A DNA stretch of 64,000 bases from Glandiceps talaboti (taxonomy: Eukaryota > Hemichordata > Enteropneusta > Spengelidae): the NCBI RefSeq assembly GCF_964340395.1, contig NC_135567.1, forward strand, positions 5,114,899 through 5,178,898, in the 5' to 3' direction. The translations under genes were made by a program, and so were the position numbers. Positions 46,721 through 59,028 of the stretch are shown one piece after another. A model generated the notes under the pieces. The model was given only the letters and a program-made list of their open reading frames with translations. It searched no databases and had not been told where the DNA came from. The first letter of the stretch is position 1. Every line of letters starts with the position of its first letter.

Positions 46721-48824
46721 GGGGACTTATCGCCAATGTCTTCCCTGCTAACCTACACTTATACCAGGGTCAATAACCTTGACAAACCGGTCACTTGGCT
46801 AACTGAACTTTAAACCAATTTATCATACCAATTTAACAAAATAATCAACTTTAGAAAATGCTTCCACTTATTAACAAACTTGAATTATCAATCCTGTGAT
46901 TATATGGTAAACGCAATGTCATAAACTTATTTAATATTGATGGTGTTCGGAGTCCCCTTCCCTCTCTTACTGTAAAGTCATGCATCCAGGAGGGCTATTA
47001 ACTGGGGAAACTCACATACCACTCATTAAATAAGCAAGTTTGAACTGAACAACAATAACTTTATGTGTACCCAGGTAAACTAGAAAGTACAACAACATGC
47101 GCAGGAATGGAATAAACTATTAATAAGATAGGGAGGTCAATGTCAATAACGTCACACTTACCGCCCAAATTTAGCTGATTTCAGCACATCACAACAATAT
47201 TTTTTTTTACTTTCTGACTGTTTGAACATTTTTTTTTCTCAAGCTATTATGGGATCAATTTGTTTTCCTCAACTTGCTGACAACTTTTTTACTGAACCCC
47301 CCCCCCCCCTTGAAATCAATTAATGGTTGACCCCTTAGGACCTCTGACTCTCACCGAATCAGCTTGCTTCCTCTATTTCGAACACCAATCTCGCAACCTG
47401 ATTCGCTCGTCGAAATGGATTTAGAGAGAGGTGTTGGCGGCGACAGTAGAGAGCCCTCCATGGCGTTCTCAGGAGAGGGAACATATTGAATATGAGTGAG
47501 TGCTTCCGCGTCCTTCCGAGCTAGCAACGAATATCAATCGGTCGTCTACTCGTGCTCGCGATTTGTTTTGAAATTGCGCCACCAACATCGATGTAAGGTA
47601 AAGCAGGAAGCTACGGTTCGGCACACGACCCAATGTTGTTCCACAGTGAGAAAGACTAGGTTTTCAGGAGTTTCAAGTGTTTGTATTGATACTTTCGTTG
47701 AATCTGAAGATTATTACATCAAAGGGAGGCGGTGAACACTGAAAATACACATCACCAGTAAGCTTTATTGCTAAACTATACAGTCACGATCGTTCGCTCA
47801 CCTTTCATGCACATACATTGCTTATGCGTACGTAATATACTAATGATACATCATTGTACATTACACAATTTGTATCCCATATTGTTATTCGATTATAAAT
47901 ATCCATAATCATAGCTTTATTGTTCCATGATGCCGATGACTGATTTGCACATAATTTGAAATTACAGGAGGCCAGACAGGTAACCTCTTTGTATATTTGA
48001 AATCCATGTTGTCAAAATTTGAACTTGCCTCACTGAACAACAGTAGTGTGTACTTGCACTGGACAATAATGTAAAGAAGAAATGGAAAAACAAGTACTAC
48101 AAAGAATAGTTTTTTTTTAATATTTTCAGTTTAAAATTAATTAGTACATTTGATTAGATATCTCCCCTTTGTTGTAAATTTTCATTAGGACATAACAATT
48201 GTTCAATATCAGTTCTGTACAATTAATTTCAATAGTATATTAAAGCTATAACAGTAATACCAGTATATATTTGTTATTTGTAATGTAATGTGAGGTAAAA
48301 TATGAAATAAATTACTGACACTATTCAACATTGTTTTTACAATTCATTTGACAGTTGTTTGTTATTGCATGTACAGGAAATTATTTGTAAGCAAAGAGAA
48401 TGAATACAAGTTACAAGTGACTAAATCCAAGTCACAATTTGAAACTTCATATATTGTTACAATTCACCCCACATTGACCTAGGATTACAAGTTAGGTGTT
48501 ATTAAATACCAGTTGTCTGGCCTAGAACCAAAGAATAATCCTTTGTAATCCTCCTGATTCAACTGATAAGATAAACACTGATGTATGACCTGGGGATTGA
48601 AACCCTTGCCATTGATTACTAGTTTTTAAAATCATTTCCTGTACATACTGTGTAACAGATGTTGATGATCAGATCACATTATATTTAGTGTTTTAGTTCT
48701 CTACTATTTATTGAGTAACAGACACTGACATAGTTTCCTCTTCTTTTCTTTTTTAACTACAACAAAACACATTCATATGACCGTTTTGAAAGTTCTTAGC
48801 TTTCTAGTATACTATTAAATCTAT
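46721..48824. other. Unassigned region with a CpG-rich patch
   Basis: A run of 11 C occurs at 47300. The patch 47340-47720 is richer in G+C and CpG than its surroundings, and contains an ORF (47496-47735) and a possible splice donor (GTAAGG) at 47593. It could be a promoter and first exon of a gene running right, but no following exon was recognised. From 47760 to 48824 nothing is seen. Confidence 0.35.
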
Positions 48825-49345
48825 CAAATCTATCAATGGTGTTGTAGCCCAACTGTACCATACAGTTTTAAAAATGTGTCATACACGGTGAGCCATTCGA
48901 GGTATAGGTGGTTATTTGTTGTCTATTAATCCCTGTTGTTATCTTTACAATATATGTGATCATTTGGCTGTTGCTATGTATGGTCTCGTTGCTAGGCACA
49001 TTTGCATATATTTTAGAATGCTTATTCATTTGTCTATAATTCTTGTTATCTTTACAATATACGTGATTATTTGACTGTTGCTATGGGCATGGTCTTGTTT
49101 GTAGGCAAATCTATATACATTTTTGAATGATTATTCAATTGTCTATTAATCCCTATTGTTATCTTTGCATAATGTTATCAATTTGCTGTTGCTATGGATG
49201 TGGTCTTGTTGCTAGGCACATTTGCATACATTTCTGAATGTTTATTCAATTGTCTATTAATCCCAGAGTATATCTTGGTGAAATACATCACCGTTTGGCT
49301 GATGCTATAGTTGTGGTCATGGTTGCTAAGGACATTTTTAGCACA
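48825..49345 (+). repeat. Dispersed repeat, GTTGCTATGG family, copy with four units
   Basis: The head is CAATGGTGTTGTAGCCCAAC, followed by four core units, the last carrying GCTGATGCTATAGTTGTGG. The copy stops at a LINE fragment at 49348 and the family resumes at 49715. Confidence 0.85.
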
Positions 49346-49347
49346 AC

Positions 49348-49650
49348 TCAACTGAGGCTCAGTAGTGCTATAGGGATCTATCTATCTATCAATCTAATAA
49401 ATATCCAAAGAAAACAATGTTCAGTGGCGCTTAGAGTTAGAAAGGAGATGAAAAAGCTCTCTGAAATATGTGGGTTTTCAAGCGTCTTTTGAAAATGTTA
49501 ACATTGGGAGAGGTTTTAATGTCCAGGGGTAGAGAGTTCCAAAGTTCAGGAGCTGCTGAAGAGAAGGAACGGCGACCATAGGAAACCAGATTCCATTTGG
49601 TTGTATGCAGAAGGCATTTATCCGATGAACGCCCAGCATCTGTCTTTCTG
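49348..49650 (-). mobile_element. 3' end of a degenerate LINE
   Basis: On the minus strand: HTTKWNLVSYGRRSFSSAAP, ELWNSLPLDIKTSPNVNIFK and RRLKTHIFQRAF. This is the canonical LINE C-terminal tail (RAFSxAAPxLWNSLPxxIR, then FKxxLKTxLF). The 3' end runs into an ATAG/ATCT tetranucleotide tail near 49380. It separates two copies of the GTTGCTATGG family. Confidence 0.88.
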
Positions 49651-49656
49651 TCTATC

Positions 49657-49691
49657 TGTGTGTGTGGATGTGTGTGTGTGTGTGTGTGTGT
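49657..49691. repeat. (TG)n microsatellite
   Basis: TGTGTGTGGATG then about 11 TG units. Confidence 0.9.
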
Positions 49692-49714
49692 AAATAAATT
49701 AAAGTACAAATACC

Positions 49715-50725
49715 AGTAATGGCATTGTAGCACAACTGTACAACAGTTTGTAAAAATGTTTATCCATATGCTAGTCCATGCTAACAATAGGTCTTCATTT
49801 CTTAAATGGCTATCCAGTTGCCTAACCAACTATGTTGCTATCTTTGTGATATACATGATCATTTGGCTGTTGCTATGGGCGTGGTCTTGTTGCTAGGAAC
49901 ATTTGTGTATATTTTTGAATGTTTATTCATTTGTCTTTCAATTCCAGTTATCTTTGCAATATACATGATTATTTTCCTGTTGCTATGGGCGTGGTCTTGT
50001 TGCTAAGAACATTTGTGTATATTTTTTAATGTTTATTCATTTGTCTTTCAATTCCAGTTATCTTTGCAATATACATGATTATTTTCCTGTTGCTATGGGC
50101 GTGTCTTGTTGCTAGGCAACTTTACATACATTTGCTGACTGTTTATTCAATTGTCTATTAATCCCTGTTGATATCTTTGTGAAATACACTACTGTTTGGC
50201 TGTTGTTATGGGCGTGGTCATGGTTGCTACGGATATTTGCATAATTTTTCGAATGTTTACTCACGTACCTACCAGATGGTGTTGTTATTTGATCAAAATA
50301 TAGTGCCATTTGGTTGTTGTTAAGGGCGTGGTCATGGTTGCTAGTGCCAATTGTGTCAAAATATTTTGAGGAAAACCTGCAGAATAACACTTCTAGAAAA
50401 ATCTCACCAAGTTTCAGTCTCATTGACCAAGTACTTTTTGAGATATAAATTTTTGACCAAAATTCACATTTTTACACCTAATTTGCATATTGCTAATGAG
50501 ATCATTACATGGTTAATATTTCTTCATCTATACACCAACAGATGCATCCTTGTTAAATTAAATTGGAATTATAGGTTTTTGACCAAAAAGACACATTTTT
50601 AGCCCTAATTTGAATATTTCTGAGGAATCATCATGTCATAAACAAATCTTAATTTACTCATCCCTAAGAATGTTCCCATCAAATTTCATGCTAATCTGCC
50701 CAGTAGTTTTGGAGTTTAGGTTTCA
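49715..50725 (+). repeat. Dispersed repeat, GTTGCTATGG family, fullest copy
   Basis: The head GTAATGGCATTGTAGCACAA is followed by five core units with GTTGCTATGGGCGTGGTC. Two of them (49920-50030 and 50030-50120) are nearly identical, so the unit has duplicated recently. The tail is CACCAAGTTTCAGTCTCATT then GACCAAGTACTTTTTGAGAT, with GAATATTTCTGAGGAATCAT at the end. Confidence 0.9.
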
Positions 50726-50748
50726 GACACTATGCCATGCCTATGTAG

Positions 50749-53270
50749 CTAACAAGTGACCTATGGGTCAGAATAGCTCCGCTGTTCTTTTTAGTTTTTA
50801 TTCTGGTAGCGATGTAATAAAGTGGTTAGTGGTTTCATATGATGTCTCACTATAAAACACATTTTACACAGAAAGTTGGTAATGTATTGTACTTTTATAC
50901 CATAGTCACCATGTTATAAAAAAAAATGTACTGTTATGAAAATTACACAAAATCTCAGAAAAATAATGACTGGGAAATGTGCACACACACACACACACAC
51001 ACAAATACACACACACAGAAATTTTGAGGTTGGCTATAAATAATTCCAGTGTCTTACAGCTTTAACCCTGGAAAATTTTAATAATGAATGAATATAGGGA
51101 TCTAAAATAATTTTGAGGCAATTTGAATTTCAATTTTCTAACAAATTTACCAAAAACACTGTCCATAAGCTTATTTGTCAACAACATTCAACTTGTAGTA
51201 GACATAACATCGTCTAATATTTAAATTTACGGAGTGTCTTGTGACCTGCGCCTGTCAGCAGACTCGGCCATTTTTTTTTCATCATTCCATTGTATTATTA
51301 ACCAACTTTTCTTTCTCTAAAGATTTATAACTCTAATCTCAATCTTTGCACATCGATTTTTTTCAATCACAGTTTTTGATTAGTTTTCTCAAAAAATCTA
51401 AAGTTGTTTCAATCAAACTAAATATGACTGCAGTTTCAAAACTCTAAAATGTTGCGTATATCCACACATACGCATCACGTTTAGACGAAATCTCGGGATA
51501 CGTGGGACCATCGCAAGAGTTTGTGACGTCACCACCCACCATTTTTGAAATTACGTGTTTTCAGCGTTGTGCTATGTACGATGTCAAACTACTAACTAAA
51601 AGTGTTTTCAGAGTAAAATTGAACAGAAAACTAATGATCGGACACAACGTCAACACTTTATAAAAAGGTATATGCAGCTGTTTTACTTTTTTGACGACGC
51701 TGAAGAATGCTAGTCGAAACTTTGCAGCATCGTGTTTACCCTGTAATTCACACATACTCACTGTACATGTGGATATCAATGTATAGCGTCAGCTGTTGTC
51801 AGTTCACACTTCGTCTTTAGAAATAGTTGAGTATTTGTCATTATTGTAATTAATGGTCGTCTACATTGTTCTTTTCCAAAGACACTTTTTAATACTTCAT
51901 TATCTATTAAATCAATGCGACCATGTGGGCAGAAAATGAAAGTACAATTATTAAAGTGAGTGTGGGGGGTCGATGGTAACCAAATTGTGACACTTGAAGG
52001 TGGTGGTCGGCAACCTTTGAGTGGTGGCCGCCAAGACTGAGTCCCGGACGCTAGCGACCGGTGCCGACCGGTGTCGGCAGATCCCTGCATATTATCTGAA
52101 AACATCAAACTTTTATAGTGGGTCTGAAGTGTGATTTTAGTGAGTACCAAGAACTCCACGTTGCTTGCTGCTGGTTGTGGAAAATTGCCCGGTCAGATGA
52201 AGCAAGCTTCAACTTCCGGGTCAAATCAGTCGTTTTCTACCGAAAATTCTTGACCGTTACACAACGATCCTACTAAATTTACTTGCCATGGTTATTTAAA
52301 ACACATAAAAATCCACCTTTTTGTGAAATTTGTAAACTTTCCGGTCCGTATTGAGGAAACTATGACTCGAGCGAAAACCGGGTCAAAATTTCAAGGCCTC
52401 AAGTATACGTCCCGATTTGTCGGAAAATCGGTATTCCTAAATGTAATGCCAAAATTTATTTTGTTGGCACGAAAGAAGAGATGTCAGTTGATGTTTAGGC
52501 GTTTTAGTATCTAAAATGGGGGACTCTAGTGAAAGTTACGGCGAGTTGAAAATACCAAAAAATAAGGCCTGTGAGCAGCCATTCAAACTGTAACAGTCGC
52601 TATATGGAGGATAGATTGTATGCAAAAGAGACCGGATGTTGCGGACTGGCTGATTATGTAGAAGGGGTGCCGAATTTGGATTTGCAACACTGTTTCGAAC
52701 AAACACTTGTCATTTGGGCGCCCAATGCGTAGAATTATGAGTATAGCACATATTACATTGCTTGTTTAACGCCAATAGTGTCTTTTGAAAAGTGGCAGTT
52801 TACTTAAAGTGTCGTCGACTGATTTCCAATATGGCGTCAGTCACAATGCTCATTAACATACTAATTTTTTTGTTAAATTACAAGAAAAAAATCATAAAAA
52901 ATAAAAATGAAGATGTGCTGACTTGAAATTAACAAATCTGAGTAAGCTACCCCCTGCGCATCAACACACCAGATATCAAAGCAATCTGACAGGTAGTATT
53001 TTAGGAGATGATGAAAATGTCATTTTTTGAAAAAAAAATCATAAAAATTGAAAATAGCACAGATCAACTTGGCATGAACAAATCTGAATAGCCTCCCCCA
53101 AGGGAACATGCACACCAAATATCGAAGAATTCTGACTGTCACTTTCGGAGAAGATGATGAAAATATAAATATTTGACGGACACCAATGATTCCACCTATA
53201 CTCTATTCCTTAATACACACCTATACCTAAAGCTATGCTTTCAGCTTTCACTGACAGTGGAGCTAAAAAG
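50749..53270 (+). repeat. Dispersed repeat E, copy 1 (2.5 kb, two conserved blocks)
   Basis: Block one, 50749-51296, matches 59029-59610 (GTCAGAATAGCTC, then GATGTAATAAAGTGGTTAGT). Block two, 52091-53270, matches 60178-61277 (TTATAGTGGGTCTGAAGTGT, then GGCCTGTGAGCAGCCATTCA). The middle is unrelated between copies. Block two ends in an internal two-fold repeat of about 125 bp with AACAAATCTGARTAGCC/AGC and GGAGAWGATGATGAAAAT. A CA microsatellite occupies 50985-51016. No coding reading is convincing. Confidence 0.88.
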
Positions 53271-53599
53271 ACAAGTTATAACAATTTGGGAAGGGTCAAA
53301 ACAGGTGTGTATATATATATTCAGGCCATAGATATATGTATTGGTGTATATTTGGTAATACATAGGTCATTTTAACACCTTGTGTATATCATTAATGAAA
53401 CCATAACAACAACAAATAATAGCAAAGACATAAAACACAACATGTATCTCATATTATCTTAACAAAGCCCATTTTTTAGAACAGGCAAAGTCAGAGAGGC
53501 CAAGCCAAAATGATTTGGTCTCATGCCATTTTGTTATTTGTGTGATTTTTTAAACCAAATTTACTGTGCAGCTATAGTTTAATTTACCTAACAGCATAC

Positions 53600-54286
53600 A
53601 CAGGGAACCTTGCACACCCCTGTAACATTCATATACCTAGGGACAGCATTGTGCAAATAGCTGTACCATCTCAGTGGAGCCACGGGCGCTGTACCAGCTA
53701 TGTGTACAATATCCCTGTAACAGCTCTGGCCAACACACTAGGTGTAAAATACTCTACCTAGATTTGACAGATGTATGACACTGGTATGGCAACATTAATG
53801 TAACATGGATGTGAAAAATAGCAATGCAGTATAATTAATTTATGTTTTTACAACTTCCATGTACAAGAGCTTTTTCCCACAGCCATGCACCAGCTATGTT
53901 AGCATAGCTGTAACATAGGTATTTCCCACAGCCATGTACCAGCTATGTAAGCAATGCTAGTCAGATATGAACAAAACGGTTGCTACAGGGTATTATTCCA
54001 CCATAGCTGTTACATGTATGTGCACAACTGTGTGCTAGGTATGCAGTATACACAGATATGGTACTCGGATGTGCAAAACAGTCTTGGCACAGGGAAGGTA
54101 TTCCACATACATCCAACAAGCATATTTTTCACAACCATGTACCAGGGCTGTGGAAACATTTACCCTTTCAAGGGATTGTGAGGCACATAGGTGGTACATA
54201 GCTGTGCTCTTCTTCCTAGCACTAGGATGTGGTCACATCCTAGCAATATGATGTACACATCCTGCTAGGATGTACAAGGTTCCAAG
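53600..54286. mobile_element. Inverted-terminal element D, copy 2
   Basis: It starts ACAGGGAACCTTGCACACCC and ends GGATGTACAAGGTTCC, so the terminal GGAACCTTGYACAYCC is inverted at the other end. It is longer than copy 1 at its right end, with an extra CACATCCTAGCAATATGATG stretch that repeats the GGATGT terminal motif. Confidence 0.8.
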
Positions 54287-55980
54287 GTGTAATGATGCTA
54301 TTTCCTTTCCTTAAAGTTTGTATGTATTAATATTAATAAATATATTTACATAATATACCTGAAACTGTCCTATAATACCTTTATATAGTGACCACTGACC
54401 TTGCATTTTGTACTGACCAATGCAACTACCCTATATCATAAATCTATCCTGAAAGTTCAGACACAAATTACATTTGCAAGTACAGCCTGTTTTATTGACA
54501 AACATTGCGCCCCCAGTGGCAAGATTTACAGTCCTGTTTTTTTTTGAGGTCGAAATTTATCCATTTTAGAAAAATTATTCCTGTTTTGTTACTTTTGGGG
54601 ATTTTTTTTACCAAATTCGATATGTGTGTATTTGTTAGCATGTCAAATAACATATTACTTGTTATTGTTGGAAAATTTTGTTTCATTTTTTATTTATTTA
54701 AATTGTTATTATTATATATCTTTATAAATTTTATCAATTCACATCCATTTTTTAAAATAAATTTTATCAATTCACGTCCAATTTTTACAGACTACATCCC
54801 CACCAAGCATCAAATTAGTCCCACTAGTTTCAGATATTTAAATTTATGCACAGACATAAAGACAGAAATATGGATATGTTACCATGTCTAAAGCTTGGTA
54901 ACATCTTATTGTTTAGTTGTGCAAAAATAATGTGTTTTCAAGTGACTTTGTAGGGATTAACAGTGGTTCCTCAGAAGAGCAGGGACAATAGTAATCCATA
55001 GCATCTATTTTGTGCGATACAGTTGGTATGAAATATGAGATACAGGTAACAGTATAAGTTTGGGTTTGGAGGTCTCAGAGAAGTACCATTTTATACACAG
55101 TCCTCTTCCCCCAGGTCCGCTAATCTCGATTTGTTGTATTTTCCCTACGTAGTCTTTTTTCAATCCATGTTTCAATATACAGTGGTGCCAAACATAAAAC
55201 TTTATTGTGCATGCGAGAGCAAATACATTTTTAATAGCCGAGGGAAATTGATTCTGACTGAGTAGCACTTGACCCCAAAGCCATGCTATAGGGTCTATGA
55301 TAACACCCAGGATGAAACATGGATGTCATAGTAACTTGATGATCATATTGAAAATAAAATAGCGTGCCTGATTTAGAGAGCTTTTGACGAAGTTTTGTCA
55401 AGAAACACGCTCACATTTTCCAATTCACATGGTACCTCACAGATTTACTCCATATTGACTAATTCAGTGATGAACAATTGAGTATCGAATCCTGGCAGGC
55501 TTGTAGGTTATTTAGCCAAACACAATTAAATAATTATATTTAATATTCATTTCATGTTTATAGCATTTTTATTGTAAAGGCAGAAGATGTTATGATATAT
55601 GCTTGAAATTGCGACAAAATAGTTGTAAGACTGTCAAGATTAAAACTACTTTAACAATATATCTATCAGATTTAGCACTATGGCAGATGATTAACTTTTT
55701 AGAGAATTGTATGCAAATGTCTATAAAACTTCTATCGACGAATTTGTGTAAAACATGTAAAAATCAAACTAATTAAAAATATTTTAGAATTTCTATAATA
55801 GTCTACAAAAGCACTATAAAACCTTTTTGTAAGGGTAGCTGTTTTTTTATGAAAATATGCAAGTACTTACCTTATCAACTTGACAAATTACAGTCAAATA
55901 TTCTCTGATGTCACATTGGGATTGGTGTACATGTCACAGAGTAGATAAATAACATATTAGTTCATCTGAAATCAACTTAC
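54287..55980. other. No feature recognised
   Basis: AT-rich. A 34-bp tandem duplication (TTTTATCAATTCACRTCCA) lies at 54728-54785. Near 55870 a GTAAGT donor-like site follows a short ankyrin-like reading; see the rejected list. Confidence 0.4.
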
Positions 55981-56079
55981 GTAATCAACTTCATTTACTT
56001 GGGCCCCAGCTTCCAGCAACAATTTACAGATATCCAAATGCCCATAACGAGCAGCCCAATGTAGACTTGTCCATTCTCT
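55981..56079 (-). CDS. Ankyrin-repeat exon
   Basis: A 99-bp exon of 33 codons, phase 0 at both ends, with a TAATTATAG acceptor and a GTAAGT donor. It reads REWTSLHWAARYGHLDICKL, then LLEAGAQVNEVDY. This is a full ankyrin repeat: the TSLHWAA helix, the GHLDICKLLLEAGA second helix and the VNEVD turn. It has the same length and phase as the ankyrin exon at 11231-11329 on the same strand, so it could splice to it across 44.7 kb. It could equally be part of a neighbouring paralogue whose other exons lie upstream of 56079, outside recognition. Confidence 0.9.
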
Positions 56080-56203
56080 CTATAATTAAAGGATACAATT
56101 TACTAATCATCTTGTTATAATATTGCAATGTATTATATCAATAATTATGATTGTAATCTCTTTGTGTAAATATACAAATATTTTCTTGAAATGTTTCCTA
56201 AGT

Positions 56204-56208
<5 letters not shown>

Positions 56209-56265
<57 letters not shown>
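56209..56265. repeat. (ATT)n trinucleotide run
   Basis: About 19 ATT units just upstream (minus-strand sense) of the ankyrin exon. Confidence 0.96.
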
Positions 56266-56268
<3 letters not shown>

Positions 56269-56269
56269 G

Positions 56270-57859
56270 ATTGATTAATGAGTAGGGTCAGTAATTTTGA
56301 GTGACTGTCGGGTCCCACAGCCGCCGACCACCGTGAGCTGGATCCTGCTGTTGACAAAATAAAGAATGCACACACGCAACCACTTGTTTGTTGACATTTG
56401 CTGACTCAACATCTTAGTTCTCACTAGATAAGATTATACAAAAATCACCTTTACCCTCTAGAAATTCATTTGGCATGGGTAGCATTTAAAAAAAAACACA
56501 AAGAGAACACAACAAATACTAATACAAATACTTGGTTTGCAGGGATCTCTGACTATGTGAATGTTGATGATATGCCTAGACTGCTATAATCAGTTCTGAC
56601 TTCATATTTCTGATTGTGAACTTGACAACTTCAAAACAAGGCCACATGGCTAAAACTAAGTGCAATGTTTTCTGGAAGTACTCAGTGCTTGCATTGAATA
56701 TGGTAGAATGAAAAAATTCAATCAATGAAATAGGATCTTTCCAATTGTCTATTGACTTTCATTACCTCAAAACAAGCTGTACCCAAATGAAATATGCATA
56801 AAATACACATAAATCATAAGTTCAACATGTGTATTTCTCTGTGCTCTAGGTAAACAGGATTTCGTAAGCCGAGCCAACAATGTATTGTGGGTAATGTCTT
56901 ATACTGCGTAGGACTTGGTAGGGGAAACCCGTGATAAATCAATGAAGAAAGAAACCTACTGTGCCCCAGGTAAATCAACAGTTCCAAGTGGGCCCTCTAG
57001 GCCCCCCTGGAACTATCAGCACATACAGACAAACTAACGACAGAAACCCGAACGTCTAAATATAGATAAAATTATAGAAAGCAGATAATAGTCTCTGTTA
57101 CCCAGACTCTTGCCACAGAGGGCTCCATCCCAAGCAGTGGTGGATCCCTCAATGGCAAGAGTCTGGGTAATCAAGATTAACATAAATGTTGCATCAAAGG
57201 TTGGTGCAAAAGAATCAGGTCAGATGATGGGTATATTCTATGCTTTGTAACTGTGGATTATTTCCATCATTGGGCGTGCACCTGATGTAACAGCAGACAG
57301 ACGTGTTTTCTCAGGGCTCCTGAAAAATAAAGCTACCCAGTACATCTTTGAAGCAACTCCTGCCAATTAAAATGGTATTCTAACTTCCTGATTAGAATAC
57401 CTGTCGACACGGCAGTTGAAGTCTACCGAAGGAACCTAAATTAAACCTGTCAAGTGCCGTAAATTAACATATGACAGTGAGTATGGTGATAAGTTATTCA
57501 GTAGTAGCCCCATGTGCGTAGACACCACCATTTTGTCAAGTTGCATTCCAGTAACCAGAAAAGCTGCTTGCTGTTGTTAATATGATAGAGTTTTCAATGT
57601 GTCGTGTCATGTGAGTGATGTAACAGTCCTAAGTTGGAAGCTTCTTGCTATTGTTTTTCCTGTTTTAAGCTGTTTACTTCACTACCGATGTTTTCACTCA
57701 ACCTGTCCTATTTTTAACTTTGATGTTTCCTATGTTATTCAAATGTGCAATTGATCCAGTAAATAAGTTCCTATCATTTTCAATGTACAGGGTACTATAC
57801 CACTACAATTCCACGAGTATCTGCACTAACCCTGAACTATTACTTATACCAGTCCAACC
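56270..57859. other. Unassigned; contains two short hairpins
   Basis: An inverted repeat AGTTCC/GGAACT with GGGCC/GGCCC inside lies at 56980-57014. An exact 18-bp inverted repeat TTACCCAGACTCTTGCCA is at 57098-57115 and 57153-57170. No exon is supported. Confidence 0.5.
57098..57170. repeat. Exact 18-bp inverted repeat, 73-bp hairpin
   Basis: TTACCCAGACTCTTGCCA and its exact complement enclose 37 bp containing GAGGGCTCCATCC and GGATCCCTC, which also partly pair. It resembles the end or core of a small MITE. Confidence 0.85.
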
Positions 57860-58228
57860 ATGTCTCTTGCAATGTCCCGACCAATGAGAACAAAGAAATC
57901 TCCACAAATTTACACTCCTTCAAAATCAAAATATCTTGCCGGTAACAGAACTAACACCAACTATTCACTGAATACCAGAAAAACCATTACCAAGAAAAAT
58001 GAAGCAGCTTCAAGAGTATTACATTGTGGTGGTGGTGTTGTACTAACTTTATCAGCTGCTGCATGTGAGCTCATAAAGAACTGTTGTGTTGACTACTATA
58101 AAGATAAACATACTACAATGCATTCAAAGATATACAGTAATGGTCTTGAAAGTGAACGTCCTCTGTCAATTAAAGCATGTCCACTCTTCAGAATCAACAT
58201 ATATAACACAACATCAACATCATTATGA
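57860..58228 (+). CDS. Hypothetical ORF, 122 codons, no recognised domain
   Basis: The longest ORF in the window that is not microsatellite. It reads MSLAMSRPMRTKKSPQIYTP with a basic Thr/Asn/Lys-rich N-terminal half, then a Gly/Ala/Cys patch (HCGGGVVLTLSAAACELIKN) and a Lys-rich region. The CELIKNCCVDYY stretch contains a possible helix. No family is recognised and there is no upstream promoter or splice evidence. The overlapping frame continues for another 20 codons past its stop, which may mean a frameshifted older reading. It may be a mobile-element remnant or chance. Confidence 0.25.
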   Translation: MSLAMSRPMRTKKSPQIYTPSKSKYLAGNRTNTNYSLNTRKTITKKNEAASRVLHCGGGVVLTLSAAACELIKNCCVDYYKDKHTTMHSKIYSNGLESERPLSIKACPLFRINIYNTTSTSL

Positions 58229-59028
58229 TAAACGGAAGCAAATAGACAAGTTCCTAGTTAATGATCTCCATCATTTTTATCCTGATTGAAAGGCGTGGGC
58301 ATGGGCTATATCTGAACTGGCGTCCATGCCCACACCGTTTCACTAAGTGAGTTACACAGCCAAACAAAAGCGACCTTACATTAGCATCGAATGAAACTGC
58401 AATCATTCACAGACAGGCAGCTGACAACGTTCTAAATGTTTCAACTGTACAAAAATTCAGTGACTGTATTAGTATATTTAAAGGTAATTTGATGCTACCT
58501 CTATACATTTCGTCTGAATACATTCGAACATAACGTTATCATGTAGACGTGTACGTACATGTTATAAGGATGAATGCGAACACTGTAATACATGTGTTAT
58601 AGATGCTCATGAAACAGAACATCTAGGGGATACACAGACAGTTTATAGTGTACGGAACGCAACGCAATGCAAAGCAACCAAAATTTTCATGATAAGGACA
58701 ATGCCCTTTTCTGAGTTCATATAACACAACTGTGGCAAATATTTCTATGAATCGAACAATACTTCATGACTACGTTCAAGAAGAAGAGTACTACAGAGAA
58801 CGTGTAAACGTTTGCTGAAATAAACATGAACACTACGTGATCACTTCATAGGCAAATGTGAATATTTCCATACTACAAGTGTTAACTTTCTATCCAAAGC
58901 TGAAAATACTACATAAACATTTACCAATCCACATCCACAAAGGAACATCAACAACAAATATGACATAACTTGTTCTAGACTTTACTAAACTAGAGGAAAT
59001 AAATAAATAACTACCTGAAACAGATCTT
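58229..59028. other. No feature recognised
   Basis: Contains a short inverted GTGGGCATGG / CCATGCCCAC pair at 58297-58333 and otherwise nothing identifiable. Confidence 0.4.

Noticed and set aside
49806-50602. ORFs in the GTTGCTATGG family tail
   Set aside because: The homologous stretch at 5464-5685 has a different stop pattern and no conserved protein-level signal.
55873-55906. Possible 34-bp ankyrin-like exon (EYLTVICQVDK, followed by GTAAGT) on the minus strand
   Set aside because: The only good acceptor (CATCAG) gives a phase that does not fit the phase-0 exon upstream and creates a stop in that frame. It may be a decayed repeat, but was not called.
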